Shown: positions 16,347-28,315, counted from the stretch's first letter. The stretch: DNA of 64,000 nt from JBBTCX01 sp964494205 (GCA_964494205.1 CAZBRD010000021.1:14331-78330); one strand, 5' to 3'. Numbers and translations are program-made. The notes: a model not told the origin generated them from the sequence alone.

Positions 16347-17525
16347 CTACCCGATGATGCCGCCGCCCGTCACCGAAATGCCCTTCAGGCGCATTTTCAG
16401 TTCGTCGGGGTTCGGGGCAGCCGCGTAGGCTGTTTTTACCGAGATCAGCTCGTTCTCGACCAATTGTCGCAGCGATTCGGTAAAGTCGATCATGCCTTCG
16501 TGATACGACCCGCGAATGACCGACCCGATTTCGTTGTCGCGCTCTTCGGAAATGAGCTTTCGAACCGTGCTGTTCGCAAACATGATCTCGCACGCCGGAA
16601 GTCGCGGAATATCCTGCCGCAGACCGGGCAGCAGCTTCAGGCAGACGATCGCTTGAAGGTTGAACACAAGCGACGTGCGAATCAGCGGTCGTGCTTCTTC
16701 CGGGAACAGTTCCAGAATACGTGTGATCGTGCTCGACGCGTTCGACGCGTGAATGGTTCCGAATACTAGGTGTCCGGTTTCAGCAGCCGCCAACGCCGCA
16801 CCAAACGTTTCCTGATCGCGCATTTCGCCGATGAGAATCACGTCCGGGTCTTCGCGCATGAGATACTTCAGCGCATCGGCGAAGTTGTGTACGTCGAGGC
16901 CGATTTCACGCTGGTTCACAAACGCTTTCTTGTCGTCATACAGGAATTCGATCGGGTCTTCGATCGTCACGATGTGACACGCTCGCGAGCGGTTGATTTC
17001 CTCGAGCATAGCCGCAATCGTCGTGCTCTTTCCGCTACCGGTGATACCAGCCAGCAGAATCAACCCCTGATGCAACTCGGCCAATCGGCTCAGTGACGTG
17101 GGCAGGTGCAATTGTTGGTAGTTCAGAATTTCCCGCGGAACACGACGGGCAGCAATGGAAGTCTTACCTCGCTGGCGAAACACGTTGATACGGAAACGGT
17201 CCGCGTCGCCCAATTGATACGCGAAGTCCATCGACCCCTTCTCGTGATACCGCGCGATCTGCCGTTCGTTCATGATCTCGAAGATCATCGATTCGACTTC
17301 GGCATTGGCGAGGGGCGGCACATCCATGTTCCGTATGCTTCCCTTAAGACGAAGCTTGGGTGGAGTCTCCGCTTTGATGTGCAGGTCAGAAGCCTTGTGC
17401 TTGCACATCGCTCTAAACAATTTGTCGATTTTCGGAGAACCATTTCGTGAGGAGGAAGATGAAACCTCGTCCGGTTCCGTTGGGATGACTGATTCGTCCT
17501 TTTGAGCGGCGACGGCTTGTTGCAT
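16347..17525 (-). CDS. PilT/PilU-type ATPase, second paralogue
   Basis: The 392-residue protein has a Ser-rich N-terminal extension and a PilT N domain (KASDLHIKAETPPKLRLKG). Walker A is GITGSGKS (160-167), the Asp box is VTIEDPIEFLY, Walker B is DVILIGEMRDQETF and the His box is GHLVFGTIHASNA. All catalytic boxes are intact, unlike the neighbouring GspE-like protein. It may be the active ATPase of the same machine; that pairing is inference. The C-terminal AAPNPDELKMRLKGI is typical of PilT-family ends. No convincing ribosome site precedes the ATG. Confidence 0.88.
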   Translation of the reverse strand: MQQAVAAQKDESVIPTEPDEVSSSSSRNGSPKIDKLFRAMCKHKASDLHIKAETPPKLRLKGSIRNMDVPPLANAEVESMIFEIMNERQIARYHEKGSMDFAYQLGDADRFRINVFRQRGKTSIAARRVPREILNYQQLHLPTSLSRLAELHQGLILLAGITGSGKSTTIAAMLEEINRSRACHIVTIEDPIEFLYDDKKAFVNQREIGLDVHNFADALKYLMREDPDVILIGEMRDQETFGAALAAAETGHLVFGTIHASNASSTITRILELFPEEARPLIRTSLVFNLQAIVCLKLLPGLRQDIPRLPACEIMFANSTVRKLISEERDNEIGSVIRGSYHEGMIDFTESLRQLVENELISVKTAYAAAPNPDELKMRLKGISVTGGGIIG

Positions 17526-17960
17526 TGTTAGTTCAGGCCCTTATGTATGCGACAACGAGCAAACCCGTTGACGACCCCTGTTCTCTTTCAAAGCGAAAAA
17601 GCATGAGAGGGGCTAAGTTTTTCCCCTGCAGGTCCTCAACCGGGTAGGAAAGGACCGCCTCAACACGTAGACCCTCTATTATAAGACAACCCTCTTTCCA
17701 TTCAAGGTTACGCAATTAGGCTCACAAACCTTTGTGCGACCGCATTAAACATATGCACCAAAACTGTTGGAAGTAGTTCAACACCTTTGATAGATTGTTT
17801 CCCATAGCGTCTTTCGTTCGGGTTTCTTCGCGATGCCACTGCATAACAATGCGTTTGAGGACGTATTGTTAGTTCGCGCCCCAGAACCCATCAGTAGCGA
17901 CCCGTTCCGGAGTCATCCTTAGTTTATGTTGTTCCGTGTCCGAATTGCAGGAGGTATGTC
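17526..17960. other. Divergent intergenic region
   Basis: This 435-base stretch lies between the leftward PilT2 gene and the rightward subtilase gene and must contain both promoters. The reading frames in it lack family features. I see no strong repeat. GCAGGAGGTATGTC near the right end is the ribosome site of the subtilase. Confidence 0.4.
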
Positions 17961-20552
17961 ATGCAAGCAAAAGTGGTTGCGATCAAGTCTCTCGGGTTCA
18001 TCTTCGTATTGACGGTGCTGACCGAATGGAAGTATGCCGCAGCATTCGCCGAGGAGTTGGCTGTTGTCGATGAGGTCGTTTTGCAAACGGACCAACAGGA
18101 TGAATTGATTGAAATGACGCTGAGCGACGAACAGCCGCTTGCTGAGCGCATCGCTCAAGCCAAGGAAGCACCGATCGATCCTGTTACTAACCTTCCGGTT
18201 GGGCTGGATCATGAAATTGCCCGGGCTGCGGCGCGAGGGCTGGTGAGCGTGATCGTCCACTTTGATCCGCAACTGGATACTCCAAACGTGGCGGGAGGCG
18301 TGAGCGCGGTTCGACAGGGATTAAGGAACTTTGTCAATCAACAGAGGGCCCGCATCAAGTACGAATACGAAGTGCTCCCGAATGCAATCAACGTTCGTGA
18401 CCTTCCGCGAGCCGCCTTGCCTGCCTTGAAGCTTCTGCCAGGCGTCGTCAAGGTTGAGGACGATGAGTACGGTATTTACGTCAGCCTGCACGACAGCACG
18501 CCCTTAATTCGCGGATTGCAAAGTCAGATCAACGGCGCGGGTATCACTGCGGACGGAACAGGTGTGCGCGTATGTGTGGTGGACACCGGTATCGACTCAG
18601 ATCACGTCATGTTTTCCTCTCGCATAGATGCAGCCGCCGGGTTCGACTTCGCCAATGATGACAGCAACCCGGAAGACGACAACGGACATGGTTCGCATTG
18701 CGCAGGAATCGCACTGGGGCGCACCGGTCTCACGGTTGACTTCGGTTGTGTCGGGCCTGAGCCGTTTCAGGGAGTTGCTCCCAATGCGACGTTGATCGGC
18801 GTAAAAGTGTTGAATTCCGCCGGTGGTGGTTTCAGTTCAGATATCGTTGCGGGCATTAACCATTGCGCGAGCACGAGTCTTCCGGGTGGACAGGCGGATG
18901 TCATCAGCCTGAGTCTCGGCACCAGCGCGTTCACCAGCACGTGCGACACGCATACCTGGGCGATCGCCGCGAATAATGCGGTGGCAGCCGGAGTCACGGT
19001 GGCAGTCGCAACCGGCAATGAATGTCTGTCAAACGGTACACGTTCTCCGGCCTGTGCATCAAATGTCATTGCAGTTGGTGCTACGTGGGATGATAACTAT
19101 CCGAACTGCGAAGATCCGACTTCGTCGTTTAACTGGGGTTGCTGTGTAGACTCGGGTATCACGGTCAACAAGTTGGTCTGCTTCAGCAACCGCGCCTCGT
19201 TTATCGACGTAACCGCTCCGGGCGCAATGATCTATTCAGCCAGTATCGCCGCTGGCGGCGGTTCGATCGTCGGCAACGCCGGCACAAGCATGGCCTGCCC
19301 GCATGTCGCAGGTCTGGCAGCGCTCATATTGGATGTGAACCCGTCGCTGACACCGGCTCAAGTGCGGACAATTATTCAAAATGGCGCGGTTGACCTTGGC
19401 ACGCCTGGATTCGATTCGAGTTTCGGCTGGGGTCGCATCGACGTCGTCAACTCGCTGCAACTTGCTGGTGGCGGAGGCTGCACAACCAATGGCCAATGTG
19501 ATGACGGCCTATTCTGCAATGGGGCCGAAACCTGCGTAAGTGGCTCTTGCCAGGCTGGCACTGCACCGAATTGCAACGACAGCATCGCCTGCACCACGGA
19601 TGCCTGCAACGAGAGCACAGATTCATGCACAAATACGGCGAACAATTCCGCCTGCGACGACGGTTTGTTCTGCAATGGAACAGAAACCTGCAATGTGACG
19701 CTTGGTTGCCAGGCGGGAACGAATCCGTGCGGTGCGCAGCAGTGTAACGAATCGACCGACACTTGCGGAACAGGTCCGGAAGTATGGATGGCGTTCGTTG
19801 ATAGCACAGCCGTGCCAGGTGTTGGCACTGTCGAAAACGAGGATATCGTTTCTTACAATCAGGGTTCAGGAACCTGGTCCATGATCCTCGATGGTAGCGA
19901 TGTGGGACTAAGCGCATTAGCCATCGATGCCCTTGCGCGATTGAGTGACGGCACGATCCTGTTGTCGTTTGCGGACGCGGGGACGGTTGCAGGATTGACT
20001 GGTGGTCCCAGCGGTACGTCGGTGGACGATTCCGACATAGTTCGGTTTACGCCCACGTCTCTCGGTACGACGACAGCCGGCTCGTTCTCGTTCTATTTTG
20101 ACGGGAGCGACGTCAGCTTGTCTACAAACAATGAAGACCTCGACGCCGTAGATGTGAATGCATCGGGTCAACTGATCCTCTCGACGCTTGGCTCATTCAG
20201 CGTAACTGGTGCAACAGGCGACGGCCCCGATTTGGTCGCGTTTACTCCCACGAGTCTCGGCTCAGTGACCGCAGGAAGTTATTCGTTGTACTTTGACGGC
20301 AGTGATGTCGGCCTATCCGCAGCGGCGGAGAACGTCGACGCGTCCGCATTGATGGCGTCAGGTGCCATTCTGCTGTCGACCGACGGCAATTTCTCGGTCC
20401 CCGGGCTCTCCGGTGGGGATGAGGATATATTCCGCTTCAATCCGACTACTTTGGGTTCGACGACAGCGGGTTCGTCCTCGATGTACCTCGACCTCAGCAC
20501 GATTGGTATTGCCACAGCGGAGGATGTTGCGGCGATTGAAATCGTTGAGTAG
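17961..20552 (+). CDS. Secreted subtilisin-like serine protease (S8) with Cys-rich and beta-repeat C-terminus
   Basis: The 863-residue protein is preceded by AGGAGGT. It has an N-terminal hydrophobic stretch (8-30) and a propeptide. The catalytic triad is Asp208 (VCVVDTGID), His243 (NGHGSHCAGIA) and Ser443 (GTSMACPHVAG), with oxyanion Asn353 (ATGNE). After the catalytic domain come two CDDGLFCNG Cys-rich units (about 512-600). Then come four or five beta repeats of about 65 residues built on FTPTSLGTTTAGSFSFYFDGSDV. The repeats probably form an extracellular adhesion or packing domain. There is no dockerin or sorting signal at the C-terminus. The protein likely degrades extracellular proteins. 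Confidence 0.88.
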   Translation: MQAKVVAIKSLGFIFVLTVLTEWKYAAAFAEELAVVDEVVLQTDQQDELIEMTLSDEQPLAERIAQAKEAPIDPVTNLPVGLDHEIARAAARGLVSVIVHFDPQLDTPNVAGGVSAVRQGLRNFVNQQRARIKYEYEVLPNAINVRDLPRAALPALKLLPGVVKVEDDEYGIYVSLHDSTPLIRGLQSQINGAGITADGTGVRVCVVDTGIDSDHVMFSSRIDAAAGFDFANDDSNPEDDNGHGSHCAGIALGRTGLTVDFGCVGPEPFQGVAPNATLIGVKVLNSAGGGFSSDIVAGINHCASTSLPGGQADVISLSLGTSAFTSTCDTHTWAIAANNAVAAGVTVAVATGNECLSNGTRSPACASNVIAVGATWDDNYPNCEDPTSSFNWGCCVDSGITVNKLVCFSNRASFIDVTAPGAMIYSASIAAGGGSIVGNAGTSMACPHVAGLAALILDVNPSLTPAQVRTIIQNGAVDLGTPGFDSSFGWGRIDVVNSLQLAGGGGCTTNGQCDDGLFCNGAETCVSGSCQAGTAPNCNDSIACTTDACNESTDSCTNTANNSACDDGLFCNGTETCNVTLGCQAGTNPCGAQQCNESTDTCGTGPEVWMAFVDSTAVPGVGTVENEDIVSYNQGSGTWSMILDGSDVGLSALAIDALARLSDGTILLSFADAGTVAGLTGGPSGTSVDDSDIVRFTPTSLGTTTAGSFSFYFDGSDVSLSTNNEDLDAVDVNASGQLILSTLGSFSVTGATGDGPDLVAFTPTSLGSVTAGSYSLYFDGSDVGLSAAAENVDASALMASGAILLSTDGNFSVPGLSGGDEDIFRFNPTTLGSTTAGSSSMYLDLSTIGIATAEDVAAIEIVE

Positions 20553-20592
20553 TCGAAGCTGGCCCTAAAGGCCGTTCGAGTATCGCATCATC

Positions 20593-20632
20593 GGCGGGCG
20601 GCGAATTTCGGTTCGTCGCCCGCCTGCTTTTT
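20593..20632 (+). terminator. Rho-independent terminator after the subtilase
   Basis: A GC-rich stem (GGCGGGCGGCGAA pairing with TTCGTCGCCCGCC) is followed by TGCTTTTTC, 40 bases after the subtilase stop. Confidence 0.85.
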
Positions 20633-21199
20633 CGGCCAAGAGATTCTCATAGCGGGTGCCACAAAATGGCACTAATAGTCCGCATTTCTCCACGACCCAA
20701 CACCTTGACCTGCAACGGCCCCACCCGAATTTGGCAAGCCTCATCGACGGACAGCACAAAAATGAGAAAATTAACTTGCTGTAATGTGTCGACGTTTGAT
20801 GTTAGCGCATCAAGCAGCATTTCAAAACGCGGTCTTTTCTTGCAGTAAACGCAGGTATCGCCTTCCGATGCGCACCTTGAAACGAGTATAAAGAGTACCG
20901 TCTTTGCCGCTTAGAAATCATTGACAACGCCATGCGAGTCGTTAACAACTAAACTGAGGTCGGGGCACGATGCCACACGGCACCGCTGGTGCAATCGAAA
21001 AGTGGGTGCACGCAACGTCGGCAGAAGAATTCGAGCCGACGACTCGATAGTCGTGCTCGTCGTCAGAAGATGTCCCGACGTTTGTAGTTCTTGATAATCG
21101 ATCGACTCATTCAAAAGGCACGCAGTTCGTATCGTCGCAAGAAGGGGATACTTGCGGTACGATCAACAGGGTGGCCGCGAGGAAGCGGCGAGAAATATT
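20633..21199. other. Intergenic region upstream of the Rrf2 gene
   Basis: Between the terminator and the Rrf2 start there is no reading frame with recognisable features on either strand. It presumably includes the Rrf2 promoter. No repeat was seen. Confidence 0.35.
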
Positions 21200-21616
21200 G
21201 TGAAGCTAGGACGCTCATCAGCCATCGCCGTGCTGGCCGTGGTTTACATCGCGCAAAACACCGAAAGAACTTCCCTATCAGGTGCACGCATTGCTGAAGG
21301 TCTTGGAACTGCGCAGGACTACCTTTTGAAAATCCTTCAACAACTCGTCAAGGCACGGATTCTCGAAAGCGATCGCGGGCCATCGGGCGGTTATCGACTT
21401 CGGCAAAGTTCAAGCACCGTACGCCTGCTGGATGTCGTCGAAGCCATCGAAGGCAAACTGTCCGGCGAAATCGTCGGTAAGAAAGACTTCGCATTCGGAA
21501 CTCGCTCGGTGGAAGTACTGGAAGAAAAGTGCGAACGCGCCGCCGATTTCGCGCGAGGCTTGCTGGCTGACTCGACGATCGCTGACTTGCTTGAGGATCA
21601 GCGCGCCAAAGGCTGA
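21200..21616 (+). CDS. Rrf2-family transcriptional regulator
   Basis: From GTG 21200 the protein is 138 residues and begins MKLGRSSAIAVLAVVYIA, matching the normal Rrf2 start; an upstream ATG at 21152 would add 16 atypical residues. The winged helix has a recognition segment LSGARIAEGLGTAQDYLLKILQQL and the wing SDRGPSGGYRL. The usual three-Cys Fe-S motif of IscR/NsrR is absent: only one Cys lies in the C-terminal part. It may therefore sense something other than a cluster-bound signal. No target operon is evident; the convergent SDR gene follows. Confidence 0.85.
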   Translation: MKLGRSSAIAVLAVVYIAQNTERTSLSGARIAEGLGTAQDYLLKILQQLVKARILESDRGPSGGYRLRQSSSTVRLLDVVEAIEGKLSGEIVGKKDFAFGTRSVEVLEEKCERAADFARGLLADSTIADLLEDQRAKG

Positions 21617-21658
21617 CTCACGCAATTAGAACAAACCAAGTACGACAATGACCGCCAT

Positions 21659-22402
21659 TCACGCAACGCTGCGTCCACCGTCGATCGCATAGATTTGCCC
21701 CGTGATGTAATCACCGTCTTCAACAAGGAACCGCGCCAGCTTCGCAATATCCTCCGGCGAACCTTCGCGCTTCAAGGGAACGCGGCTGATTAGCTTGGTT
21801 CTCTCCTCATCAGAATATTCATCAGGAAACACGGCGATCCCCGGCGCGATGCCATTAACCTGAATCGTCGGCGCCAGCGCCCTCGCAGCCGATTTCGTCA
21901 ACGAAACAAGCCCGGCCTTAGACGCACAGTACGCCACGTTCGTCGCCCACGGTCGCTCCGCTGCGATATCGCACAGATTGATGATCTTGCCTGCGCCCGC
22001 AGCCCGCATTTGAATCGCCGCATGATGAATCAACGCGGCACACGCCACCAAATTCGTGCGCAGCATGGCGTCCCATGTGTTGACGTCAAACGAATCGATC
22101 GTGTCCGGTGTCGAAGTTTGAAAGGACGAAGCATTATTAACCAGAACATCGAGTCGCCCCAGCGCAACAACCGCCGCCTCTACGATTCGCTGCCAATCGC
22201 GCGGATCGTTCAGGTCACCGTGAATCAAAGCCGCCCGCCGCCCTTTCGCATGAATCGCCATCGCCAGTGATCGCGCATCGTCCTCCGAATTCAAATAATG
22301 AATGGCCACATCGCAGCCGGCATCCGCCAGTTCCAGCGCGATCGCCCGGCCCACGCGCCGCGCGGCCCCCGTGATCAACGCGACTCGTCCAGCCAACTTC
22401 AT
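21659..22402 (-). CDS. SDR-family reductase, pteridine reductase-like
   Basis: The 247-residue classical short-chain dehydrogenase has TGAARRVGR in the cofactor loop, where the Arg pair predicts NADPH preference. It also has NNASSF, a catalytic Tyr-Lys pair in YCASK, and the C-terminal ITGQIYAIDGG. TGAxRxG with NNASSF resembles pteridine reductase/FolM-type SDRs, though fatty-acid FabG-like roles are not excluded. Its ATG overlaps the upstream membrane gene by 4 bases (ATGA), so it belongs to the dnaJ-like operon. A pterin role would fit loosely with the carbinolamine dehydratase at 7.2 kb. Confidence 0.82.
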   Translation of the reverse strand: MKLAGRVALITGAARRVGRAIALELADAGCDVAIHYLNSEDDARSLAMAIHAKGRRAALIHGDLNDPRDWQRIVEAAVVALGRLDVLVNNASSFQTSTPDTIDSFDVNTWDAMLRTNLVACAALIHHAAIQMRAAGAGKIINLCDIAAERPWATNVAYCASKAGLVSLTKSAARALAPTIQVNGIAPGIAVFPDEYSDEERTKLISRVPLKREGSPEDIAKLARFLVEDGDYITGQIYAIDGGRSVA

Positions 22403-22809
22403 GCTTGTGGTTCTGAATCCTCTTCGTCGTTCAGATCAACGGGTCTCGGCTTCTGCTGCGACCAGATATCGTCATTCGACGTCGCCCTCGACGGCCCCAT
22501 GAGAATGCGATCACGATGTCGCCTCCCCGCACGCACCAGAGCATACCCACCGAACAACACCAGCAGCACGAGGATCAACCCGACAAAGAGGAACATGGAC
22601 ATGCTTCGCGCAGCATGAATGTTGGCGACTGCGGGTTCTCCTGTCGTTTGCCGGATCGGCTGCGTCGCCATCATGTTGGCGTTGCGATAAATCCAGCTCG
22701 TCCACGCCCAAATGATGAATACAGCGCCGACCAATAGAAGAACCAGTGCGGCCCGCAATCGTTTGATTTCCTGTCCGAGCGATCCGTCATCCATCAGTGT
22801 TTGCTCCAC
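22399..22809 (-). CDS. Small two-TM membrane protein
   Basis: I recognise no family. The 136-residue protein has an N-terminal membrane segment (LRAALVLLLVGAVFIIWAWTSWIY) and a second one (MSMFLFVGLILVLLVLFGGYALV), followed by a basic stretch and an acidic tail (DLNDEEDSEPQA). It overlaps the DnaJ-like gene upstream by 16 bases and the SDR gene downstream by 4, so it is translationally coupled to both. Confidence 0.7.
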   Translation of the reverse strand: MEQTLMDDGSLGQEIKRLRAALVLLLVGAVFIIWAWTSWIYRNANMMATQPIRQTTGEPAVANIHAARSMSMFLFVGLILVLLVLFGGYALVRAGRRHRDRILMGPSRATSNDDIWSQQKPRPVDLNDEEDSEPQA

Positions 22810-23762
22810 GGCAGTCGACTTCGCGGATTAGAATGATCCAGCTTCGCCGTCTTTTCGTAGGCACTGCGCAACTCATCAGACATCGACTTCGGCGGCACGA
22901 TTTGAATCACGACGTATTCATCACCGGCAGGAACGCCCGCGTGCTCCGGTACTCCGCGCCCGCGAAGTCGCAGCTTCGCGCCGCTGGCTGTCCCCGGTGG
23001 AACGGTCACTGTCGCAAAACCATCCAGCGTGGGCACGTCTATTTTCGCCCCCAGCGTTGCCTCAGCCACTGTGATCGGCACGTCGACAGTCAGATCATTT
23101 CCCTGTCGCGTGAAATACGGATGCGACTGAACCGAGCAGACGAGAAACAGATCGCCCGCCTCAGCCCCATGCGATCCTTCCTGCCCGCGACCGCGCACAC
23201 GAATACGCTGCCCGTCAGTGACACCCGGCGGCACTTTCACTTCCAGTGTTTCCGCGCGACCATTCTTCCCACCGGTCAGTCGAATCGAAATCATGGTGCC
23301 GCGCACCGCCTGCTCGAACGTCAGCTGGATAGGGTGCTCTTGATCAGAGCCCCGCTGTCGCGTAGGCGTTCGCGTCCGCCGACCCTGCGATCCAAACAAC
23401 TGGTCGAAAATGCTGGGCCGCTCGCCGCCACCGCCTCCGATCGTCGAGAACAAGTCTTCCAGATCATCGACGTTGACCGTCGACCCGCCGCCCCATTGGT
23501 AGACCTTCTGCCCGCGCGGTCCGGTTTGAAATTGGCCGACGCCCACTTCGCCGAATTGGTCGTAATCCGACCGCTTCTTGGCATCTTTCAATATCTCGTA
23601 CGCGTGCTGCACTTCCTTGAACTTAGCTTCCGCTGACTGGTCGTTCGGGTTCCGATCCGGATGGTATTTCTTCGCCAGCGATCGGTAAGCCCGCTTGATC
23701 TCGTCTTCCGACGCAGAGCGAGCAACGCCAAGCACTTCGTACAAATCTCTTTTCTGGCTCAT
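22794..23762 (-). CDS. CbpA-type DnaJ co-chaperone
   Basis: The 322-residue protein has an N-terminal J domain (residues 5-70, with HPD at 34-36) and a Gly-rich region (GGGSTVNVDDLEDLFSTIGGGGG). The C-terminal substrate-binding barrels include VPPGVTDGQRIRVRGRGQEG, DLFLVCSVQSHPYF and VPPGTASGAKLRLRGRGVP. There is no CxxCxGxG zinc region, so it is a class B (CbpA-like) J protein working with DnaK. It heads the three-gene operon with the membrane protein and the SDR. Confidence 0.9.
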   Translation of the reverse strand: MSQKRDLYEVLGVARSASEDEIKRAYRSLAKKYHPDRNPNDQSAEAKFKEVQHAYEILKDAKKRSDYDQFGEVGVGQFQTGPRGQKVYQWGGGSTVNVDDLEDLFSTIGGGGGERPSIFDQLFGSQGRRTRTPTRQRGSDQEHPIQLTFEQAVRGTMISIRLTGGKNGRAETLEVKVPPGVTDGQRIRVRGRGQEGSHGAEAGDLFLVCSVQSHPYFTRQGNDLTVDVPITVAEATLGAKIDVPTLDGFATVTVPPGTASGAKLRLRGRGVPEHAGVPAGDEYVVIQIVPPKSMSDELRSAYEKTAKLDHSNPRSRLPWSKH

Positions 23763-23811
23763 GGTTAAGTAAACGAGGTATTAGCAGGCGCTCCGACACA
23801 ACTAAAGTTTC

Positions 23812-23892
23812 GGGTGGCATGGTCAAGCTTCAGCTTGGCCATGGTCTCCGTCGCTACGCCACGGCCTTGCTGTGGCAAGACCGTGCCACCCG
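23812..23892. repeat. Interspersed palindrome, diverged copy 2, in a large inverted repeat
   Basis: 23812-23844 (GGGTGGCATGGTCAAGC...CTTGGCCATGG) is a diverged copy of the 33-base element. A related arm, CACGGCCTTGC...CCGTGCCACCC, lies inverted at about 23860-23890. Together they can form a hairpin upstream of the dnaJ-like gene. Confidence 0.65.
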
Positions 23893-24109
23893 CAAGATTG
23901 AGCGTGTTGACCTGCTAGTCGGCTTCTCACTTGCGAAAGTATAGCCGTCGCCCCGACCCTTGCCACGGTAGCCCTTCATGACGCGCAAGTCAGCGTTGAT
24001 TTTTGAGTCCCGCACCGTTCGTGGTAATATGTTGCGGAAAATGACGCGCATCCCACGATGGGGGTCGAGATTCGTCAGAAGCACTATCAATAAGCATGGG
24101 AGTTCAAAT

Positions 24110-24793
24110 ATGAATAGGTCAACCGTTTTTCGTGGTTCCATGTTCGGCATGACAGCCGCAGGCATCTTTGGCGCAGTGATGTGCATCACCGGCAGCTCGT
24201 TCGCAGCCGATCCGAAGCCGGCTGCACCTGCTGCCGAAAAGCCCGCAGCGAAACCGGCAGAAGCCGCGCCCGCATCGCCTAAGAAGCTCACCGACGGCGC
24301 ATCGCTCGAAGGCAAGACGCTCAAGCTCGATGGGATCACGATGACAGTGCCCGACGGCTGGGAAGCAGCACCGGTTCAAACAACTGCCATGGGTCCCGTG
24401 GCCATCTTCACACTTGCGAAAGCGGAAGGGGAATCTGAACCGGCGCAGGCGCGCATCACTTACTACCCGTCCATGAAGGGCAAGGACGATGAAAACATCG
24501 AGCGCTGGCTCAAGCAGGTCAAGCAGGCCGACGGCTCCGCCCACACGCGCGACACAGCCAAGATCACCAAGACCGAACAAGGCAATGTGCGAGTGACCGT
24601 CGTGGATATCAGCGGCACGGTCGACAACTCCATGGCCGGTGGCGGTCAGACAGCCGGCACGCGCATGCTCGCCGCAATCGTCGACCACCCCAAGGGCCCA
24701 CACTACATCAAAGTCACCGGCTCCCTCAAGACCATGGAAAAGTGGCAGCAGGCTGTCGACACCTTCTTTAAGAGCGCGAAGGTCGTACAGTAG
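24110..24793 (+). CDS. Secreted protein of unknown function
   Basis: From ATG 24110 (preceded by GGGAG) the protein is 227 residues. It has a signal peptide (GMTAAGIFGAVMCITGSSFAAD) and an Ala/Pro/Lys-rich linker (KPAAPAAEKPAAKPAEAAP). A compact domain follows (LDGITMTVPDGWEAAPVQ, VAIFTLAKAEGESEPAQARITYY, HYIKVTGSLKTMEKWQQAVDTFFKSAK). The last part resembles planctomycete proteins of unknown role that share a fold with PsbP/Mog1-like domains; that resemblance is tentative. It is monocistronic and followed by a terminator. Confidence 0.7.
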   Translation: MNRSTVFRGSMFGMTAAGIFGAVMCITGSSFAADPKPAAPAAEKPAAKPAEAAPASPKKLTDGASLEGKTLKLDGITMTVPDGWEAAPVQTTAMGPVAIFTLAKAEGESEPAQARITYYPSMKGKDDENIERWLKQVKQADGSAHTRDTAKITKTEQGNVRVTVVDISGTVDNSMAGGGQTAGTRMLAAIVDHPKGPHYIKVTGSLKTMEKWQQAVDTFFKSAKVVQ

Positions 24794-24835
24794 TTGTGTA
24801 CGGTCAACTAACAGCGAGAAAATGAGTCAACGAGC

Positions 24836-24875
24836 GTGCCCTGTCCTTCCAAAAAGGGCAGGGCACAAGTTTTTT
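24836..24875 (+). terminator. Rho-independent terminator
   Basis: GTGCCCTGTCC pairs with GGGCAGGGCAC around a TTCCAAAAA loop, followed by AAGTTTTTT. It separates the secreted protein gene from selB. Confidence 0.85.
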
Positions 24876-24908
24876 GGAATTAACTTCAATCGACATATAT
24901 CGAACGCA

Positions 24909-26869
<1,961 letters not shown>

Positions 26870-26873
<4 letters not shown>

Positions 26874-28315
26874 CACAAAAAAACAACGATCTCCTTCGCT
26901 CCATCCCATCTGTCAACCACGTGCTCGAGCACGACGAAGTCCTCGCGTGGATGGAAGCCATGCCGCGAAACACCGTCGTCTCGGTCGTGCAGGCCACGCT
27001 GCAATCAATCCGCGACGAAATCCTCGCCGGCGAGTGGGAAGACGAAGTCGATATCGAATCCGTCATCTCGCGCATCGAGGAAGCAATCGTCGAGCGCTCG
27101 CAACCGTCGCTTCGACGAGTGATTAACGCCACCGGCATCGTGCTACACACCGGGCTTGGCCGGGCGCCCTTGTGCGACGCCGCCCTGGAAGCGATTGCCG
27201 AAGGCACCTCAGGCTACTGCAACTTGGAATACAACCTCGCGAATGGCGAGCGCGGCCACCGCAGCGAACACGCCGCGCGCGAGCTTAGCGAACTGACCGG
27301 TGCCGAGGCTGCCACGGTGGTCAACAACAACGCCGCCGCAACTTTGCTGATTCTCAAAGCATTGGCTGCCGGACGTGAGGTCATCGTTTCTCGCGGCGAG
27401 CTCATCGAGATCGGCGGCAGCTATCGCCTCCCTGACATTATGGCCGCCGGTGGCGCGATCCTTCGCGAAGTCGGCACGACCAACCGCACCCGCATCGCCG
27501 ACTACGAAGCCGCGATCAACGAACGATCAGCCATGCTCCTCCGCGTGCACCCCAGCAACTATCGCGTCGTCGGTTTTTCCGAATCTGTTTCTTTCGAAGA
27601 ACTCGTCGAGCTTGGTCGCCGGAAGCAATTACCCGTCGTTGACGATCTCGGCAGCGGCGTACTTATTGATCTCGCCCAATTCGGCCTGCCGCACGAGCCG
27701 TGCGTCCGCGACTCGATCGAAGCAGGGGCCGATCTCGCGTGCTTCTCCGGCGATAAGCTCCTCGGCGGCCCGCAATGCGGCGTCATCGTCGGTCGCCGCG
27801 ATCTGATTCAACGCATCGAGAAAGACCCGCTCTTCCGCACCTATCGCGTCGACAAAATGACACTCCTCGCGCTCATCGCCACGCTGCGACTCTACGCCGA
27901 CCCCGATGAAGCCATGAAGCAAATCCCGACGCTGGCTATGCTTTCGGCGTCAACCGATGAGCTTGCGACCCTCGCCAATTCAATCGTGCAACAACTCGAA
28001 TCCCAACTGCCCGGCGAACGATTCTTCGTCTGCTCCGACGTAGCCTACGCCGGCGGCGGCTCGCTGCCGACTGAGCAGCTTCCCACCGTGGTCATCCAAT
28101 GGCGACCCTCGCGCATGAGTGCGGATTGTGCCGCCAGCGCACTTCGCGAATCAGACACGCCCGTCGTCGCACGCATTCGCGACGAGGCAGTCTGCTTCGA
28201 CATGCGAACCATTCGCGAACCGGACATCGACCCACTCGTGACGTCCATTACCGGCGTAGTGTGGGATTGCGAACCGGAAGAAAACGACGGGCGAATTTCG
28301 CTACCTGTCTTGTGA
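26870..28315 (+). CDS. selA: L-seryl-tRNA(Sec) selenium transferase SelA
   Basis: The 481-residue PLP enzyme converts Ser-tRNA(Sec) to Sec-tRNA(Sec) using selenophosphate. The hallmarks include RRVINATGIVLHTGLGRAP, CNLEYNLANGERGHRSEHA, TVVNNNAAATLL and PLP-lysine Lys296 in CFSGDKLLGGPQCG. Family length is about 460-480. The GTG start overlaps the selB stop by 4 bases, so the two are translationally coupled in the unusual order selB-selA. No selC or selD is seen in the window. Confidence 0.95.

Noticed and set aside
17533..17715. 60-codon leftward frame upstream of PilT2
   Set aside because: No ribosome site or family feature; it lies in a promoter region.
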